Positions 7,643-16,720 are shown, numbered from the stretch's first letter. The stretch is 64,000 nucleotides of DNA from Streptomyces puniciscabiei (GCF_006715785.1 NZ_VFNX01000001.1:1874501-1938500), one strand, 5' to 3'. Translations and numbers: made by a program. The notes: generated by a model from the sequence alone, not told the origin.

Positions 7643-8842
7643 ATGGACTTGCTGCGACAGCCCAAGGCGGTCTGGGCCACGGCCGGCGCCTCCGTCGTCG
7701 CCTTCATGGGCATCGGCCTGGTCGACCCGATCCTTCCGTCGATCGCGCAGGGCCTGCACGCCACCGCCGGGCAGGTGTCCCTGCTCTTCACCTCGTACTT
7801 CCTGATCACCGCGGTAGCGATGCTGCTGACCGGCTTCGTCTCCAGCCGCATCGGCGGCCGCAGGACCCTGCTGCTCGGCCTCGCCTTCGTGGTCGTCTTC
7901 GCGGGCCTGGCCGGCACATCGGGCTCGGTCGCCGAGCTCGTCGGCTTCCGGGCGGGCTGGGGCCTCGGCAACGCGCTCTTCGTCTCCACCGCGCTCGCGG
8001 TGATCGTCGGCGCGGCGGCCGGGGGCAGCGCGGCGGCGATCCTGCTGTACGAGTCCGCGCTCGGCCTCGGCATGGCCTGCGGCCCGCTGCTCGGCGCCAT
8101 CCTCGGCAACATGAGCTGGCGCTACCCGTTCTTCGGCACGGCCACGCTGATGGCGATCGGCTTCCTGTGCATCACGGCGTTCCTGAAGGAGCAGCCGAAG
8201 CCGGCCCGCAGGACCTCGGTCCTGGACCCGATCCGGGCGCTCGGCCACGGCGGTCTCGCCTCGGCCGCGGTCTCCGCGTTCTTCTACAACTACACGTTCT
8301 TCACCGTGCTGGCCTTCACGCCGTTCGTGCTGGACATGACCCCGTACCGGTCCGGCGCGGTGTTCTTCGCCTGGGGTGTGCTGCTGGCGGTCTTCTCCGT
8401 GATCGTGGCGCCGCGCATGCAGAAGCGGTTCGGCTCGCTGAAGGTGCTCGGCGGCTCGCTGGTGCTGCTCGCCGCGGACGTCCTGGTCCTCGGTTACGGC
8501 GACCACACCACCGCGATCGTCTGCACGATCCTGTCCGGCGCGCTCATCGGCGTGAACAACACCGTCTACACCGAACTGGCCCTCGGGGTGTCGGACGCCC
8601 CGCGCCCGGTGGCGAGCGCGGGCTACAACTTCGTCCGCTGGTTCGCGGCCGCCGCCGCGCCCTACTTCGCGCCCAAGATCGAGGAGTGGAGTGACATCCA
8701 CCTCCCGTTCGTGGTGGCGGCGGTCACCTCGCTGCTCGGCGCGGCCGTGGTGGTCGTACGCCGCAAGGCCCTCGCCCACGAGCCCGAGGGGCCGGCGCCG
8801 GAGCACGCCGCCGAGGACGGCGTCTCCGTCTTCGCCAACTGA
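7643..8842 (+). CDS. MFS transporter (drug/H+ antiporter type)
   Basis: A 399-aa, twelve-segment membrane protein. The early VDPILPSIAQ motif after TM1, the loop 2-3 motif SSRIGGRRTLL (residues 70-80) and a GPLLGAILG motif C-like segment mark a 12-TM efflux-type MFS carrier. The inward C-terminus is hydrophilic. The ATG is preceded by GGGGAG. The substrate cannot be predicted. No regulator gene is adjacent, though the promoter carries an operator-like dyad. Confidence 0.9.
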   Translation: MDLLRQPKAVWATAGASVVAFMGIGLVDPILPSIAQGLHATAGQVSLLFTSYFLITAVAMLLTGFVSSRIGGRRTLLLGLAFVVVFAGLAGTSGSVAELVGFRAGWGLGNALFVSTALAVIVGAAAGGSAAAILLYESALGLGMACGPLLGAILGNMSWRYPFFGTATLMAIGFLCITAFLKEQPKPARRTSVLDPIRALGHGGLASAAVSAFFYNYTFFTVLAFTPFVLDMTPYRSGAVFFAWGVLLAVFSVIVAPRMQKRFGSLKVLGGSLVLLAADVLVLGYGDHTTAIVCTILSGALIGVNNTVYTELALGVSDAPRPVASAGYNFVRWFAAAAAPYFAPKIEEWSDIHLPFVVAAVTSLLGAAVVVVRRKALAHEPEGPAPEHAAEDGVSVFAN

Positions 8843-8883
8843 CCGGATCCTGGCCCGCGTTGGTGAGATCGGTCACGTGCCGG

Positions 8884-9468
8884 TCAGTCGAGCGGGACGG
8901 ACCTGCGGGCGGGGTCCCTCAGGTCCGTCCCGTTCGCGAGCCAGCGCTCCTGGAGGGCCTGGGCGCCGTGCACCCGCTTCCAGGCGGCCTCGTTCGGGGT
9001 CATCGGCAGCAGCGGCAGGAACCGCACGGGCTCCATGGGGTCGTCCAGCTCCAGGTCCTCGACCAGGCCGCCGGGCTCGCCCACCAGCACCGAGGTGAAG
9101 GGGGCGCCGGGCCACAGCGGGTCGCCCACGTCCAGGGAGGCGCCCGGGGTCACGATCAGACCCTCCACCTGCGGGGACGCGGCCAGCACGGCGAGCGGCC
9201 GGAGCACCTTGTCGGTGTCGGCGAGGCCCGCGCGGACGGAGAGGACCAGCTCGGCGCGGGGGCCCTTGACCGGGTCGGCGAGCATCGCGGCGGGGTCGGT
9301 CATCGGGTGCGCGGACATGCCGAGGGTGGCGTACCGCAGGACGTCCCCCTCCTGGAACCGGAGCACCTCGATGCGGTCCGTGCCGAGGAAGGTGACGGCG
9401 GCGCGCGCGTCCGGCTCGCCCAGGGCGGTGGTCAACCGTGCCTCGACCAGAGGAAGAACATCAACCAT
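8884..9468 (-). CDS. Suppressor-of-fused (SUFU) domain protein
   Basis: 194 aa from ATG 9468. The sequence (DVLPLVEARL...DRIEVLRFQEGDVLRYATLGMSAHPM, ending FLPLLPMTPNEAAWKRVHG) matches bacterial SUFU-domain proteins, which often act as small immunity-type or binding modules; the role here is unknown. A longer TTG start at 9501 is possible. The ATG is favoured because a -10 sequence TATGCT ends exactly six bases before it, predicting a leaderless message. Confidence 0.75.
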   Translation of the reverse strand: MVDVLPLVEARLTTALGEPDARAAVTFLGTDRIEVLRFQEGDVLRYATLGMSAHPMTDPAAMLADPVKGPRAELVLSVRAGLADTDKVLRPLAVLAASPQVEGLIVTPGASLDVGDPLWPGAPFTSVLVGEPGGLVEDLELDDPMEPVRFLPLLPMTPNEAAWKRVHGAQALQERWLANGTDLRDPARRSVPLD

Positions 9469-9474
9469 GCGGCG

Positions 9475-9480
9475 AGCATA
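9475..9480 (-). promoter_or_regulatory. -10 box TATGCT, leaderless SUFU mRNA
   Basis: TATGCT on the minus strand, then six bases, then ATG at 9468, so transcription would start at or next to the A of the start codon. The -35 region is weak. Confidence 0.4.
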
Positions 9481-9952
9481 GAACTCGTCAGTAGCGGGCA
9501 AAGCGGCGACTTGACACTTCGGGCGGCTGCTACGCTGAGCCGGTGGTTCGGGACAGCACGCACAAGCGTCGCGATCGAGTCCCGACGCCGATGAGACTCC
9601 CTTACGAGGGACCGGCCGGAGGAGGTGGGGCTGTCATGGATCGAAGTCGACCGTGCAGTACCACTCGCTCTTCCGCCCGTTGATGTAGTCGCTGGCTGGT
9701 TTCCGGCTGTTCCACGCCTCCCGTGCGCGTTGCCCTTCGGAAGAGCACTTCGTTTCGCTTTGCCCTGATCGTCTGATCACCCGATCTGCCTGATCGAATC
9801 AGTTCTGCATCAGTAGCGAAGTCGCCACCGCGACGGTGCGGTGCTCCCCGCTTTGTGGACGTGCCAAACATCCGCAGTGAAAACGTCCTCATTCCGGGTA
9901 GTTCCACCCGTCGCCGGCGGTCTTTCGTTGCCTGTCGCGAAGGAGCCTGCCC
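9481..9952 (+). other. Long leader region of corA
   Basis: About 470 bases before corA contain no full-size gene. Visible elements are: TTGACA at 9511; a stem with TCGGGAC near 9548 and GTCCCGA near 9579; a small stem TCCCT-TACG-AGGGA around 9598-9611; a 15-codon uORF with strong SD (9636-9683); and four GATC-containing units in 9765-9795 (three read CTGATC). I looked for the M-box (ykoK) magnesium riboswitch core and do not recognise it. A magnesium-responsive leader is possible but is inference from the downstream gene. Confidence 0.4.
9636..9683 (+). CDS. Candidate 15-codon leader peptide (uORF) before corA
   Basis: ATG at 9636 follows GGAGGAGGTG with about 8 bases spacing and reads MDRSRPCSTTRSSAR then TGA. 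The SD is stronger than that of most full genes here. It lies 270 bases upstream of corA within its probable leader. By analogy with short leader peptides ahead of magnesium transporter genes in enterobacteria it could couple translation to downstream expression, but this peptide is not proline-rich and the analogy is loose. Confidence 0.35.
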   Translation: MDRSRPCSTTRSSAR

Positions 9953-11083
9953 ATGTCGATGATCCGCGACCTGCGCGCCGTGGTCCGTCCGTCCCGCGTC
10001 TCGCTGCGCAAGGCCACGAGCGCGTCGAGCACGTCGTACGACACCACCCGCGACCCGGCCACCCCGTCGGCCGTCGTCGACTGCGCCGTCTACCGCGACG
10101 GCGCCCGGGTCGCGAGCGCGAAGCCGCTCAGCCCTCAGGAGGCGATGCGGCAGGTGCGGCGCGACGGCGGCTTCGTGTGGATCGGTCTGCACGAGCCGAC
10201 GGAGGCCGAATTCGCCGGTATCGCGAGCGAGTTCGGGCTGCACCCGCTGGCCGTCGAGGACGCGGTGCAGGCCCACCAGCGGCCCAAGCTGGAGCGGTAC
10301 GACGACTCGCTCTTCACCGTGTTCAAGACCATCCACTACGTCGAGCACGACCGGCTCACCGCCAACAGCGAGGTCGTGGAGACCGGCGAGGTCATGTGCT
10401 TCACCGGCCGGGACTTCTTCATCACCGTCCGGCACGGCGGCCAGGGCTCGCTGCGGGCCCTCCGGCACCGCCTCCAGGACGACCCGGAGCTGCTGGCAAA
10501 GGGCCCCTCGGCGGTGCTGCACGCGATCGCCGACCATGTCGTGGACGGCTACATCGCGGTCGCCGACGCGGTGCAGGACGACATCGACGAGGTGGAGACC
10601 GAGGTCTTCTCGCCGGGCCGCAAGGGCGGGGTCTCCCGTGGTGTGGACTCGGCACGGATCTACCAACTCAAGCGTGAGGTACTGGAGTTCAAGCGGGCGG
10701 TGGCTCCCCTGCTGCGCCCGATGCAGCTGCTGAGCGAGCGGCCGATGCGGCTGGTCGACCCGGACATCCAGAAGTACTTCCGGGACGTGGCCGACCACCT
10801 CGCCCGGGTCCAGGAGCAGGTGCTGGGCTTCGACGAACTCCTCAACTCCATCCTCCAGGCCAACCTGGCGCAGGCGTCCGTCGCGCAGAACGAGGACATG
10901 CGCAAGATCACCGCCTGGGCCGCGATCATCGCCGTGCCGACGATGGTGACCGGTGTGTACGGCATGAACTTCGACCACATGCCGGAGCTGCACTGGAAGT
11001 ACGGCTACCCGCTGGTCCTGGGCGTCACCATCGCCATGTGCGTGGGCATCCACCGGGTGCTCAAGCGCAACGGCTGGCTGTGA
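9953..11083 (+). CDS. corA: CorA-family divalent cation transporter
   Basis: 376 aa. The CorA signature YGMNF is at residues 336-340 (GMN selectivity motif at the pore mouth), at the end of TM1 (about 319-337), with TM2 at 351-368 and a basic C-terminal tail. A long N-terminal cytoplasmic alpha/beta and helical funnel domain precedes them, as expected of the pentameric Mg2+/Co2+/Ni2+ channel. It starts at ATG after AAGGAG. It stands near two other genes with Mg-transport-related domains (PRC/MgtE-N/CBS and DUF1003), a grouping I also recall from mycobacteria. Confidence 0.92.
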   Translation: MSMIRDLRAVVRPSRVSLRKATSASSTSYDTTRDPATPSAVVDCAVYRDGARVASAKPLSPQEAMRQVRRDGGFVWIGLHEPTEAEFAGIASEFGLHPLAVEDAVQAHQRPKLERYDDSLFTVFKTIHYVEHDRLTANSEVVETGEVMCFTGRDFFITVRHGGQGSLRALRHRLQDDPELLAKGPSAVLHAIADHVVDGYIAVADAVQDDIDEVETEVFSPGRKGGVSRGVDSARIYQLKREVLEFKRAVAPLLRPMQLLSERPMRLVDPDIQKYFRDVADHLARVQEQVLGFDELLNSILQANLAQASVAQNEDMRKITAWAAIIAVPTMVTGVYGMNFDHMPELHWKYGYPLVLGVTIAMCVGIHRVLKRNGWL

Positions 11084-11107
11084 GCGGGCGCTGGATAGGC
11101 TGGGCCC

Positions 11108-11635
11108 ATGACAAGCGAGCTGCTCGACCGGGCCCTCATCGAGGAGGCCTCGAAGAAGTCCGGCCTCATCTGGGTCAGGGGCGCCGGGTCCCCCGCCGCG
11201 CGTGCGCTGTGGCACGTGTGGCACGAGGGCGCGGTGTGCCTGGTCGGCGACGGGCCCGGTGAGCAGCCCCTCGAAGGGCTGGTCGACGGGGGCACCGCCG
11301 AGGTCACCGTGCGCAGCAAGGACAAGGGCGGCCGGCTGGTGACGTTCCCGGCGACCGTGTCCGAGCTGTCCCCCCGCTCCGAGGAGTGGGAGGCGGCCGT
11401 CGCCGAGCTGAAGGGCAAACGCCTGAACGCCCCCGACGGCGAGGAGATGCCGGGCCGCTGGGCGCGTGAGTGCCGGGTGCTGCGCCTGGCTCCGGCGGGG
11501 TCCGTGCTGCCGTTGCCTTCCGACAGCCTGGCCGAGCGGCCGGTCACGACTCCGGCGACCACGCGGATGCCGATTCCGGCGGGCTTGCCGAGGCTGCTTG
11601 CGAAGCGGCGAAAGGGAAAGCGGAAGGGAAAGTAG
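11108..11635 (+). CDS. Conserved hypothetical, possible FMN-binding split-barrel protein
   Basis: 175 aa. The N-terminal part (LWHVWHEGAVCLVGDGP, then TAEVTVRSKDKGGRLVTF) looks like the strands of a pyridoxamine-phosphate-oxidase-type split barrel, but without a diagnostic flavin motif this is tentative. The C-terminus is strongly basic (KRRKGKRKGK). It begins 24 bases after corA and may be co-transcribed with it. The end is convergent with a lipoprotein gene. Confidence 0.65.
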   Translation: MTSELLDRALIEEASKKSGLIWVRGAGSPAARALWHVWHEGAVCLVGDGPGEQPLEGLVDGGTAEVTVRSKDKGGRLVTFPATVSELSPRSEEWEAAVAELKGKRLNAPDGEEMPGRWARECRVLRLAPAGSVLPLPSDSLAERPVTTPATTRMPIPAGLPRLLAKRRKGKRKGK

Positions 11636-11728
11636 CGGCGGGGCTGGTCTCGGTCCGGGACGGCCGGAAGGCGCCGCGGGGGCCGAGCGCCGTCGCGGCG
11701 GACAGGACCGGGCGCCGCACCGGACGAA

Positions 11729-12475
11729 CTAGGACGTCGGCAGCTGCTTGCCGTAGTCCACAGTCTCACCCTTCGCGGGCTCGGCGACGGTGAAGTCCTT
11801 GCCCCAGTCCGAGAAGCTGAGCGTGCCCGCCCCGCCGCCGCGGACCAGGCGGAGGGGGTACGGCGTGCCCTCCAGGGAGACGTCGAGGCTGCCGCCGGAG
11901 CCCTTGTCGCCGGTGATGCGGATGGTGCGGGTACCCGCGTCGTCGTGGTGGCCGTCCGTCGCCAGTGTGCCGTGGAGTGTGAGCAGTCCGTCGAGGAGGA
12001 CGTCCTTGTCCGTGAAGCCACTGAACTTCTTGTACGCGGGGTCCGCCTGCGGCACCTTGACGTACTTGCCGTTCAGCGAGGCGGCCGCGCCGTCGCCGCT
12101 TTTGCCGTCGGCCTGGTTCCAGAAGTCCGCGTCGGCCTTCAGATACAGCTGCCTGCCGACCCGCAGCAGTTTGAAGGTCGCCCCCTTCGACGTCACGGAC
12201 CCGGTGCCGCCGTCGGCCTTGAGCTGCATGTCCAGCGTGTACGTACGGCCGCTGGTGACGACCGTGCCGGACAGCCGTACCGCGGACGCCGACGCCGCCG
12301 CCGCCCGTGTCCTCGCCTGGATCCGGTCGGCGGGCAGCTTGCCCACGCCGTTGGTCCCCGCGTCCGGATCCCCGCCGCCGCACCCCGTCAGCACCGCCAC
12401 CCCTGTCACGGCCAGTGCGCACAGCGCGGTGACCCGCGCGGCCCGGCCGGTTCGGCCCTGGGGAATCGCAGTCAC
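11729..12475 (-). CDS. Secreted lipoprotein, LprG/LppX-like
   Basis: 248 aa from GTG 12475. The signal peptide ends in a lipobox LTGC (Cys32) after a basic n-region and a hydrophobic core. The mature part (SAVRLSGTVVTSGRTYTLDMQL...GSVTSKGATFKLLRVGRQLYLKA) has the beta-rich pattern of LppX/LprAFG-like lipoproteins, which in mycobacteria carry lipids or glycolipids to the envelope; the ligand here is unknown. An alternative reading is a generic anchored beta-clam protein. It is divergent from the PRC/CBS gene. Confidence 0.8.
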   Translation of the reverse strand: MTAIPQGRTGRAARVTALCALAVTGVAVLTGCGGGDPDAGTNGVGKLPADRIQARTRAAAASASAVRLSGTVVTSGRTYTLDMQLKADGGTGSVTSKGATFKLLRVGRQLYLKADADFWNQADGKSGDGAAASLNGKYVKVPQADPAYKKFSGFTDKDVLLDGLLTLHGTLATDGHHDDAGTRTIRITGDKGSGGSLDVSLEGTPYPLRLVRGGGAGTLSFSDWGKDFTVAEPAKGETVDYGKQLPTS

Positions 12476-12665
12476 AGGTGGGGCTGCCTTTCTGACGGTT
12501 CCTGAGCGGCGTACCGCAGCGTACCGGTGCCCCGGTCGCCCGGCGGAGCCAGTCCGTCCGGAGGGCCCACCGGGGCGTATCCGATCAGGAGGGGCTAGCC
12601 TGAAGCGCAACCGTGCGGGCATTTCCGAGCAACTCACACGAACCCCACCCAAAGGAACCACAGCC

Positions 12666-13958
12666 ATGGCAGCCGGCGCCCCCCGGATCTTCGTCTCGCA
12701 CCTCGCCGGGGTCCCCGTCTTCGACCCGAACGGCGACCAGGTGGGCCGCGTGCGCGACCTCGTCGTGATGCTGCGCGTGGGCCGCAAACCCCCGCGCCTG
12801 CTCGGGCTGGTCGTCGAACTGGTCACCCGGCGCCGCATCTTCCTGCCCATGACCCGGGTCACCGGCGTCGAGTCCGGGCAGGTCATCACCACCGGCGTGA
12901 TGAACGTCCGGCGCTTCGAGCAGCGGCCCACCGAGCGGCTGGTCTTCGGCGAGCTGCTGGACCGGCGGGTGACCCTGGTGGAGACCCGCGAGGAGGTCAC
13001 CGTCCTCGACCTGTCCGTGCAGCAGCTGCCGGCCCGCCGCGACTGGGAGGTCGACCGCGTCTTCGTCCGCAAGGGCAGGAAGGCGAGCGCCTTCAGGCGG
13101 GCCAAGGGCGAGACGCTGACCGTCGAGTGGTCGGCCGTCACCGGCTTCTCCCTGGAGGAGCACGGACAGGGCGCCGAGAGCCTGCTCGCCACCTTCGAGC
13201 AGCTGCGCCCCGCCGACCTCGCCAACGTCCTGCACCACCTCTCCCCCAAGCGACGGGCCGAGGTCGCCGCCGCCCTCGACGACGACCGGCTGGCCGACGT
13301 GCTCGAGGAGCTGCCGGAGGACGACCAGATCGAGATCCTCGGCAAGCTCAAGGAGGAGCGCGCGGCGGACGTCCTGGAGGCCATGGACCCCGACGACGCG
13401 GCCGACCTGCTCGGTGAGCTGCCCGAGGCGGACAAGGAGCGGCTGCTGAGCCTGATGCAGCCGTCCGACGCGGCCGACATGCGCCGGCTGATGTCGTACG
13501 AGGAGCACACGGCCGGCGGTCTGATGACCACCGAGCCGATCGTGCTGCGCCCGGACGCCACGGTCGCCGACGCGCTCGCCCGGGTCCGCAACCCCGACCT
13601 CTCCCCGGCCCTCGCCGCCCAGGTCTACGTCTGCCGTCCGCCGGACGAGACCCCGACCGGCAAGTACCTGGGCACGGTCCACTTCCAGCGGCTGCTGCGC
13701 GAGCCGCCGTACTCCCTGGTCAGCTCCATCGTCGACACGGACCTGCAGCCACTGGACCCGGACGCGGCGCTGCGCGTCATCGCCGGGTTCTTCGCCACGT
13801 ACGACATGGTCGCCGCGCCCGTGGTGGACGAGTCCGGGTCACTGCTCGGCGCGGTCACCGTGGACGACGTACTGGACCACATGCTGCCCGAGGACTGGCG
13901 GGAGACGGAGTTCCACCTGAACGACGAGAACGAGGGGGTGGGGACCTATGGCTCCTGA
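12666..13958 (+). CDS. PRC-barrel / MgtE-N / CBS-domain cytosolic protein
   Basis: 430 aa. A PRC-barrel-like N-terminus (about 5-160) is followed by the acidic MgtE intracellular N domain (about 175-275, repeated LPEDD/LPEAD motifs) and two CBS domains (about 288-345 and 350-410, ending GAVTVDDVLDHMLPEDWR). There is no membrane domain, so this is the regulatory half of an MgtE Mg2+ channel as a free protein. It probably senses Mg2+ or adenine nucleotides and may partner the adjoining membrane protein; partnership is inferred from the 11-base gene overlap. ATG preceded by AAAGGA. Confidence 0.85.
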   Translation: MAAGAPRIFVSHLAGVPVFDPNGDQVGRVRDLVVMLRVGRKPPRLLGLVVELVTRRRIFLPMTRVTGVESGQVITTGVMNVRRFEQRPTERLVFGELLDRRVTLVETREEVTVLDLSVQQLPARRDWEVDRVFVRKGRKASAFRRAKGETLTVEWSAVTGFSLEEHGQGAESLLATFEQLRPADLANVLHHLSPKRRAEVAAALDDDRLADVLEELPEDDQIEILGKLKEERAADVLEAMDPDDAADLLGELPEADKERLLSLMQPSDAADMRRLMSYEEHTAGGLMTTEPIVLRPDATVADALARVRNPDLSPALAAQVYVCRPPDETPTGKYLGTVHFQRLLREPPYSLVSSIVDTDLQPLDPDAALRVIAGFFATYDMVAAPVVDESGSLLGAVTVDDVLDHMLPEDWRETEFHLNDENEGVGTYGS

Positions 13959-14562
13959 GCGCGACACCGCGACCCGTGAGCGCACCCCGGCGGGCGCCAC
14001 GGCCGCCACCCGGCCCCGTGCGCCCCGCCTGGACCAGCCGCGCCCGCCGCGCCGCCGGATCATCCCCGAGTGGGACCCGGAGGCCTTCGGCCGGCTGTCG
14101 GAGCGGATCGCCCGCTTCCTGGGCACGGGACGCTTCATCGTCTGGATGACGGTCGTCATCATCGTCTGGGTGCTGTGGAACATCGCCGCGCCCCGGCATC
14201 TGCGCTTCGACGAGTACCCGTTCATCTTCCTGACCCTGGCGCTGTCCCTGCAGGCCTCCTACGCGGCCCCGCTGATCCTGCTTGCACAGAACAGGCAGGA
14301 CGACCGCGACCGGGTCAACCTGGAGCAGGACCGCAAGCAGAACGAGCGGTCCATCGCCGACACCGAGTACCTGACCCGGGAGATCGCCGCGCTGCGCCTG
14401 GGCCTGGGCGAGGTGGCGACCCGCGACTGGATCCGCTCGGAGCTGCAGGATTTCGTCAAGGAGCTGGAGGAACGCCGTCGGCACGACGGGCACCCCGGGC
14501 ATGTCGTATTCCCGGCGGAACGGTCAGATCGGTCTCCGGGACGTGACACAGACGACCGCTGA
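13948..14562 (+). CDS. DUF1003 membrane protein
   Basis: 204 aa. A Pro/Arg-rich N-terminus is followed by two transmembrane helices (FIVWMTVVIIVWVLWNI and FIFLTLALSLQASYAAPLIL) and the family QNRQDDRDR motif, then a coiled cytoplasmic tail with conserved EQDRKQNER. DUF1003 proteins have no established function. The start codon lies inside the previous gene, so translation is coupled. Together they would rebuild a soluble-plus-membrane pair reminiscent of MgtE, which is inference. Confidence 0.85.
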   Translation: MAPERDTATRERTPAGATAATRPRAPRLDQPRPPRRRIIPEWDPEAFGRLSERIARFLGTGRFIVWMTVVIIVWVLWNIAAPRHLRFDEYPFIFLTLALSLQASYAAPLILLAQNRQDDRDRVNLEQDRKQNERSIADTEYLTREIAALRLGLGEVATRDWIRSELQDFVKELEERRRHDGHPGHVVFPAERSDRSPGRDTDDR

Positions 14563-14592
14563 GGGGCATCCCGGACGCCCCTCGGCGCGCCG

Positions 14593-14598
14593 TACCAT
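14593..14598 (+). promoter_or_regulatory. -10 box TACCAT before mrp (possible leaderless start)
   Basis: TACCAT, seven bases, then the mrp ATG. No ribosome-binding site is visible in between. A leaderless transcript is plausible even though the previous gene ends only 43 bases upstream. Confidence 0.3.
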
Positions 14599-14605
14599 CG
14601 TTCTC

Positions 14606-15739
14606 ATGGCTACGGAAGACGCGGTGCGCGAGGCACTGGCGACGGTGAACGACCCCGAGATCAACCGACCCATCACCGAACTGGGGATGGTCAAATCGGT
14701 GGAGATCGGGGATGACGGCGTGGTCGCGGTCACCGTGTACCTGACGGTCTCCGGCTGCCCCATGCGCGACACCATCACCCAGCGCGTCACCGAGGCGGTC
14801 TCCCGGGTCGAGGGCGTCACCCGCGTCGACGTCACCCTCGACGTGATGAGCGACGAGCAGCGCAAGGAGCTGGCGGCGGCCCTGCGCGGCGGCCAGGCCG
14901 AGCGCGAGGTCCCGTTCGCCAAGCCCGGCAACCTCACCCGCGTCTACGCGGTCGCCTCCGGCAAGGGCGGCGTCGGCAAGTCCTCGGTGACGGTGAACCT
15001 GGCGGCCGCCATGGCCGCCGACGGCCTCAAGGTGGGCGTCGTCGACGCCGACATCTACGGCCACAGCGTGCCGCGCATGCTGGGCGCGGACGGCCGCCCC
15101 ACCCAGGTCGAGAACATGATCATGCCGCCGTCGGCGAACGGCGTGAAGGTCATCTCCATCGGCATGTTCACCCCGGGTAACGCCCCGGTCGTCTGGCGTG
15201 GCCCGATGCTGCACAGGGCGCTGCAGCAGTTCCTGGCGGACGTGTACTGGGGCGACCTGGACGTCCTGCTCCTGGACCTCCCGCCCGGCACCGGCGACAT
15301 CGCGATCTCCGTCGCCCAGCTGATCCCGAACGCCGAGATCCTGGTCGTGACGACCCCGCAGCAGGCGGCGGCCGAGGTCGCCGAGCGGGCCGGCTCCATC
15401 GCCGTCCAGACCCACCAGAAGATCGTCGGCGTGGTCGAGAACATGTCCGGCCTGCCCTGCCCGCACTGCGGCGAGATGGTCGACGTCTTCGGCACGGGCG
15501 GCGGCCAGATGGTCGCCGACGGCCTCACCCGCACCACGGGTACGACCGTCCCGGTCCTCGGCAACATCCCGATCGACGTCCGCCTCCGCGAGGGCGGCGA
15601 CGAGGGCAAGCCGGTGGTCCTGACCGACCCGGACTCCCCGGCGGGATCCGCCCTGCGGGCCATCGCCGGCAAGCTGGGCGGCCGCCAGCGGGGCCTGTCG
15701 GGCCTGTCGCTGGGGATCACGCCGAAGAACAAGTTCTGA
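14606..15739 (+). CDS. mrp: Mrp/NBP35-type Fe-S carrier P-loop ATPase
   Basis: 377 aa. An N-terminal MIP18/DUF59 domain (about 1-90) precedes a deviant Walker A GKGGVGKSS at 119-127, a VVDADIYGHS switch region at 146-154, a DLPPGTGD motif, and a C-terminal CPHC pair likely to bridge an Fe-S cluster at the dimer interface. It probably transfers Fe-S clusters to apo-proteins. The gene is followed by a strong terminator. In mycobacteria an mrp gene lies near sigE-htrA-tatB as here (recalled). Confidence 0.93.
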   Translation: MATEDAVREALATVNDPEINRPITELGMVKSVEIGDDGVVAVTVYLTVSGCPMRDTITQRVTEAVSRVEGVTRVDVTLDVMSDEQRKELAAALRGGQAEREVPFAKPGNLTRVYAVASGKGGVGKSSVTVNLAAAMAADGLKVGVVDADIYGHSVPRMLGADGRPTQVENMIMPPSANGVKVISIGMFTPGNAPVVWRGPMLHRALQQFLADVYWGDLDVLLLDLPPGTGDIAISVAQLIPNAEILVVTTPQQAAAEVAERAGSIAVQTHQKIVGVVENMSGLPCPHCGEMVDVFGTGGGQMVADGLTRTTGTTVPVLGNIPIDVRLREGGDEGKPVVLTDPDSPAGSALRAIAGKLGGRQRGLSGLSLGITPKNKF

Positions 15740-15760
15740 GAGCTTTCCGGCCCTACGGCG

Positions 15761-15792
15761 AAGGGGCGCCGAGAGCAACGGCGCCCCTTTTT
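15761..15792 (+). terminator. Terminator after mrp
   Basis: Arms aaggggcgcc (15761-15770) and ggcgcccctt (15780-15789) with a 9-base loop, followed by a T run to 15792; a classic intrinsic terminator. Confidence 0.9.
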
Positions 15793-15809
15793 CCGCTGAG
15801 TCCCGCCGG

Positions 15810-16475
15810 CTAGGCGTACGCGGCAACGTCCTTCACGACGGCGAACCCTAGACCGTACGCGCTCATCCCGCGCCCGTACGCCCCCAAGTGCACCCCCGCC
15901 TCGGTCGTACCCGCGAGCACCCACCCGAACTCCGACTCCCGGTAATAGAACGAGGCCGCAGCCCCATCCACGGGAAGAGAGAGCCGGCTCCACTCCGGCC
16001 CCTCCAGATCGTCGGCCAGGGCCCACGCGGTCTCCGTCTGCTGCTCCAGCCAGTCGTCCCGCAGGCTGTGGTCCATCTGCCCCGGCCAGGTGAAGGACAG
16101 CAGCCCCACCCCGGCCAGCCACGCCGCCGAGGAGACCGACGTGGCCTCCAGCAGCCCCGTACCGTCCGCGCTCCTCCGGGACGGCTGCGCGGCGACGGTG
16201 ACGACCACCGCGAACTTCTCCCGCGGCTCACCGGCGGAGCCGGCCTCGCCCCGCACGGAGGGCTCGTCGCCGTGTCCGATCGAGCCGTGTTCGACGGCGC
16301 CGTCGGCCGTCGTCCCCACCTGCATCAGCCAGCGTGGACCGGTGAACGCCTCGTCGAGGCCGTACCAGGGGAAAGGTGCCTGCAGATAACCGTCGACCGT
16401 ACGCCGGGCGGAGGGGAGCTGCTGCGCACCCTCCGCGGCCGGCGACTGCGCGCCCACCCGACTCGTCGTCTCCAT
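15810..16475 (-). CDS. Conserved hypothetical protein
   Basis: 221 aa from ATG 16475 (METTSRVG...), chosen over an upstream TTG at 16556. It is a soluble protein with a possible ligand-binding fold (FAVVVTVAAQPSR, LPVDGAAASFYYRESEFGWVLAGTTEAGVHLGAYGRG); no catalytic motif is recognised. The last part, ending in a Gly/Tyr-rich strand and VVKDVAAYA, looks well conserved-like rather than disordered. It is convergent with mrp and downstream of tatB on the same strand. Confidence 0.65.
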   Translation of the reverse strand: METTSRVGAQSPAAEGAQQLPSARRTVDGYLQAPFPWYGLDEAFTGPRWLMQVGTTADGAVEHGSIGHGDEPSVRGEAGSAGEPREKFAVVVTVAAQPSRRSADGTGLLEATSVSSAAWLAGVGLLSFTWPGQMDHSLRDDWLEQQTETAWALADDLEGPEWSRLSLPVDGAAASFYYRESEFGWVLAGTTEAGVHLGAYGRGMSAYGLGFAVVKDVAAYA

Positions 16476-16720
16476 CTGCCCGGACGCCTCCTCGCTCTCG
16501 TCGGACCAGCGGTGGCCCGCCCCCCTTCGGGCGTACTCGTCCGGTCCGCACAACAACTCGGCAGCATATCCACACCGGTGAGAGCCGCAGGGCAGGCGCT
16601 GGATGCGTGGGTCGCGCGAACGGCCTGTTCAGGCCGTGTGCGACGGGGGCGTGCTATGAAACGCGTCACGTGCGCGGGGTACGCCCGCGTGCGCGTGTCG
16701 GCGCCGGGGATGCGCCTGGG

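Noticed and set aside
9481..9952. M-box (ykoK) magnesium riboswitch before corA
   Set aside because: The conserved core (GTTAGGTGAGGCTCC-type segment) is not present; only generic stems and the uORF are seen.
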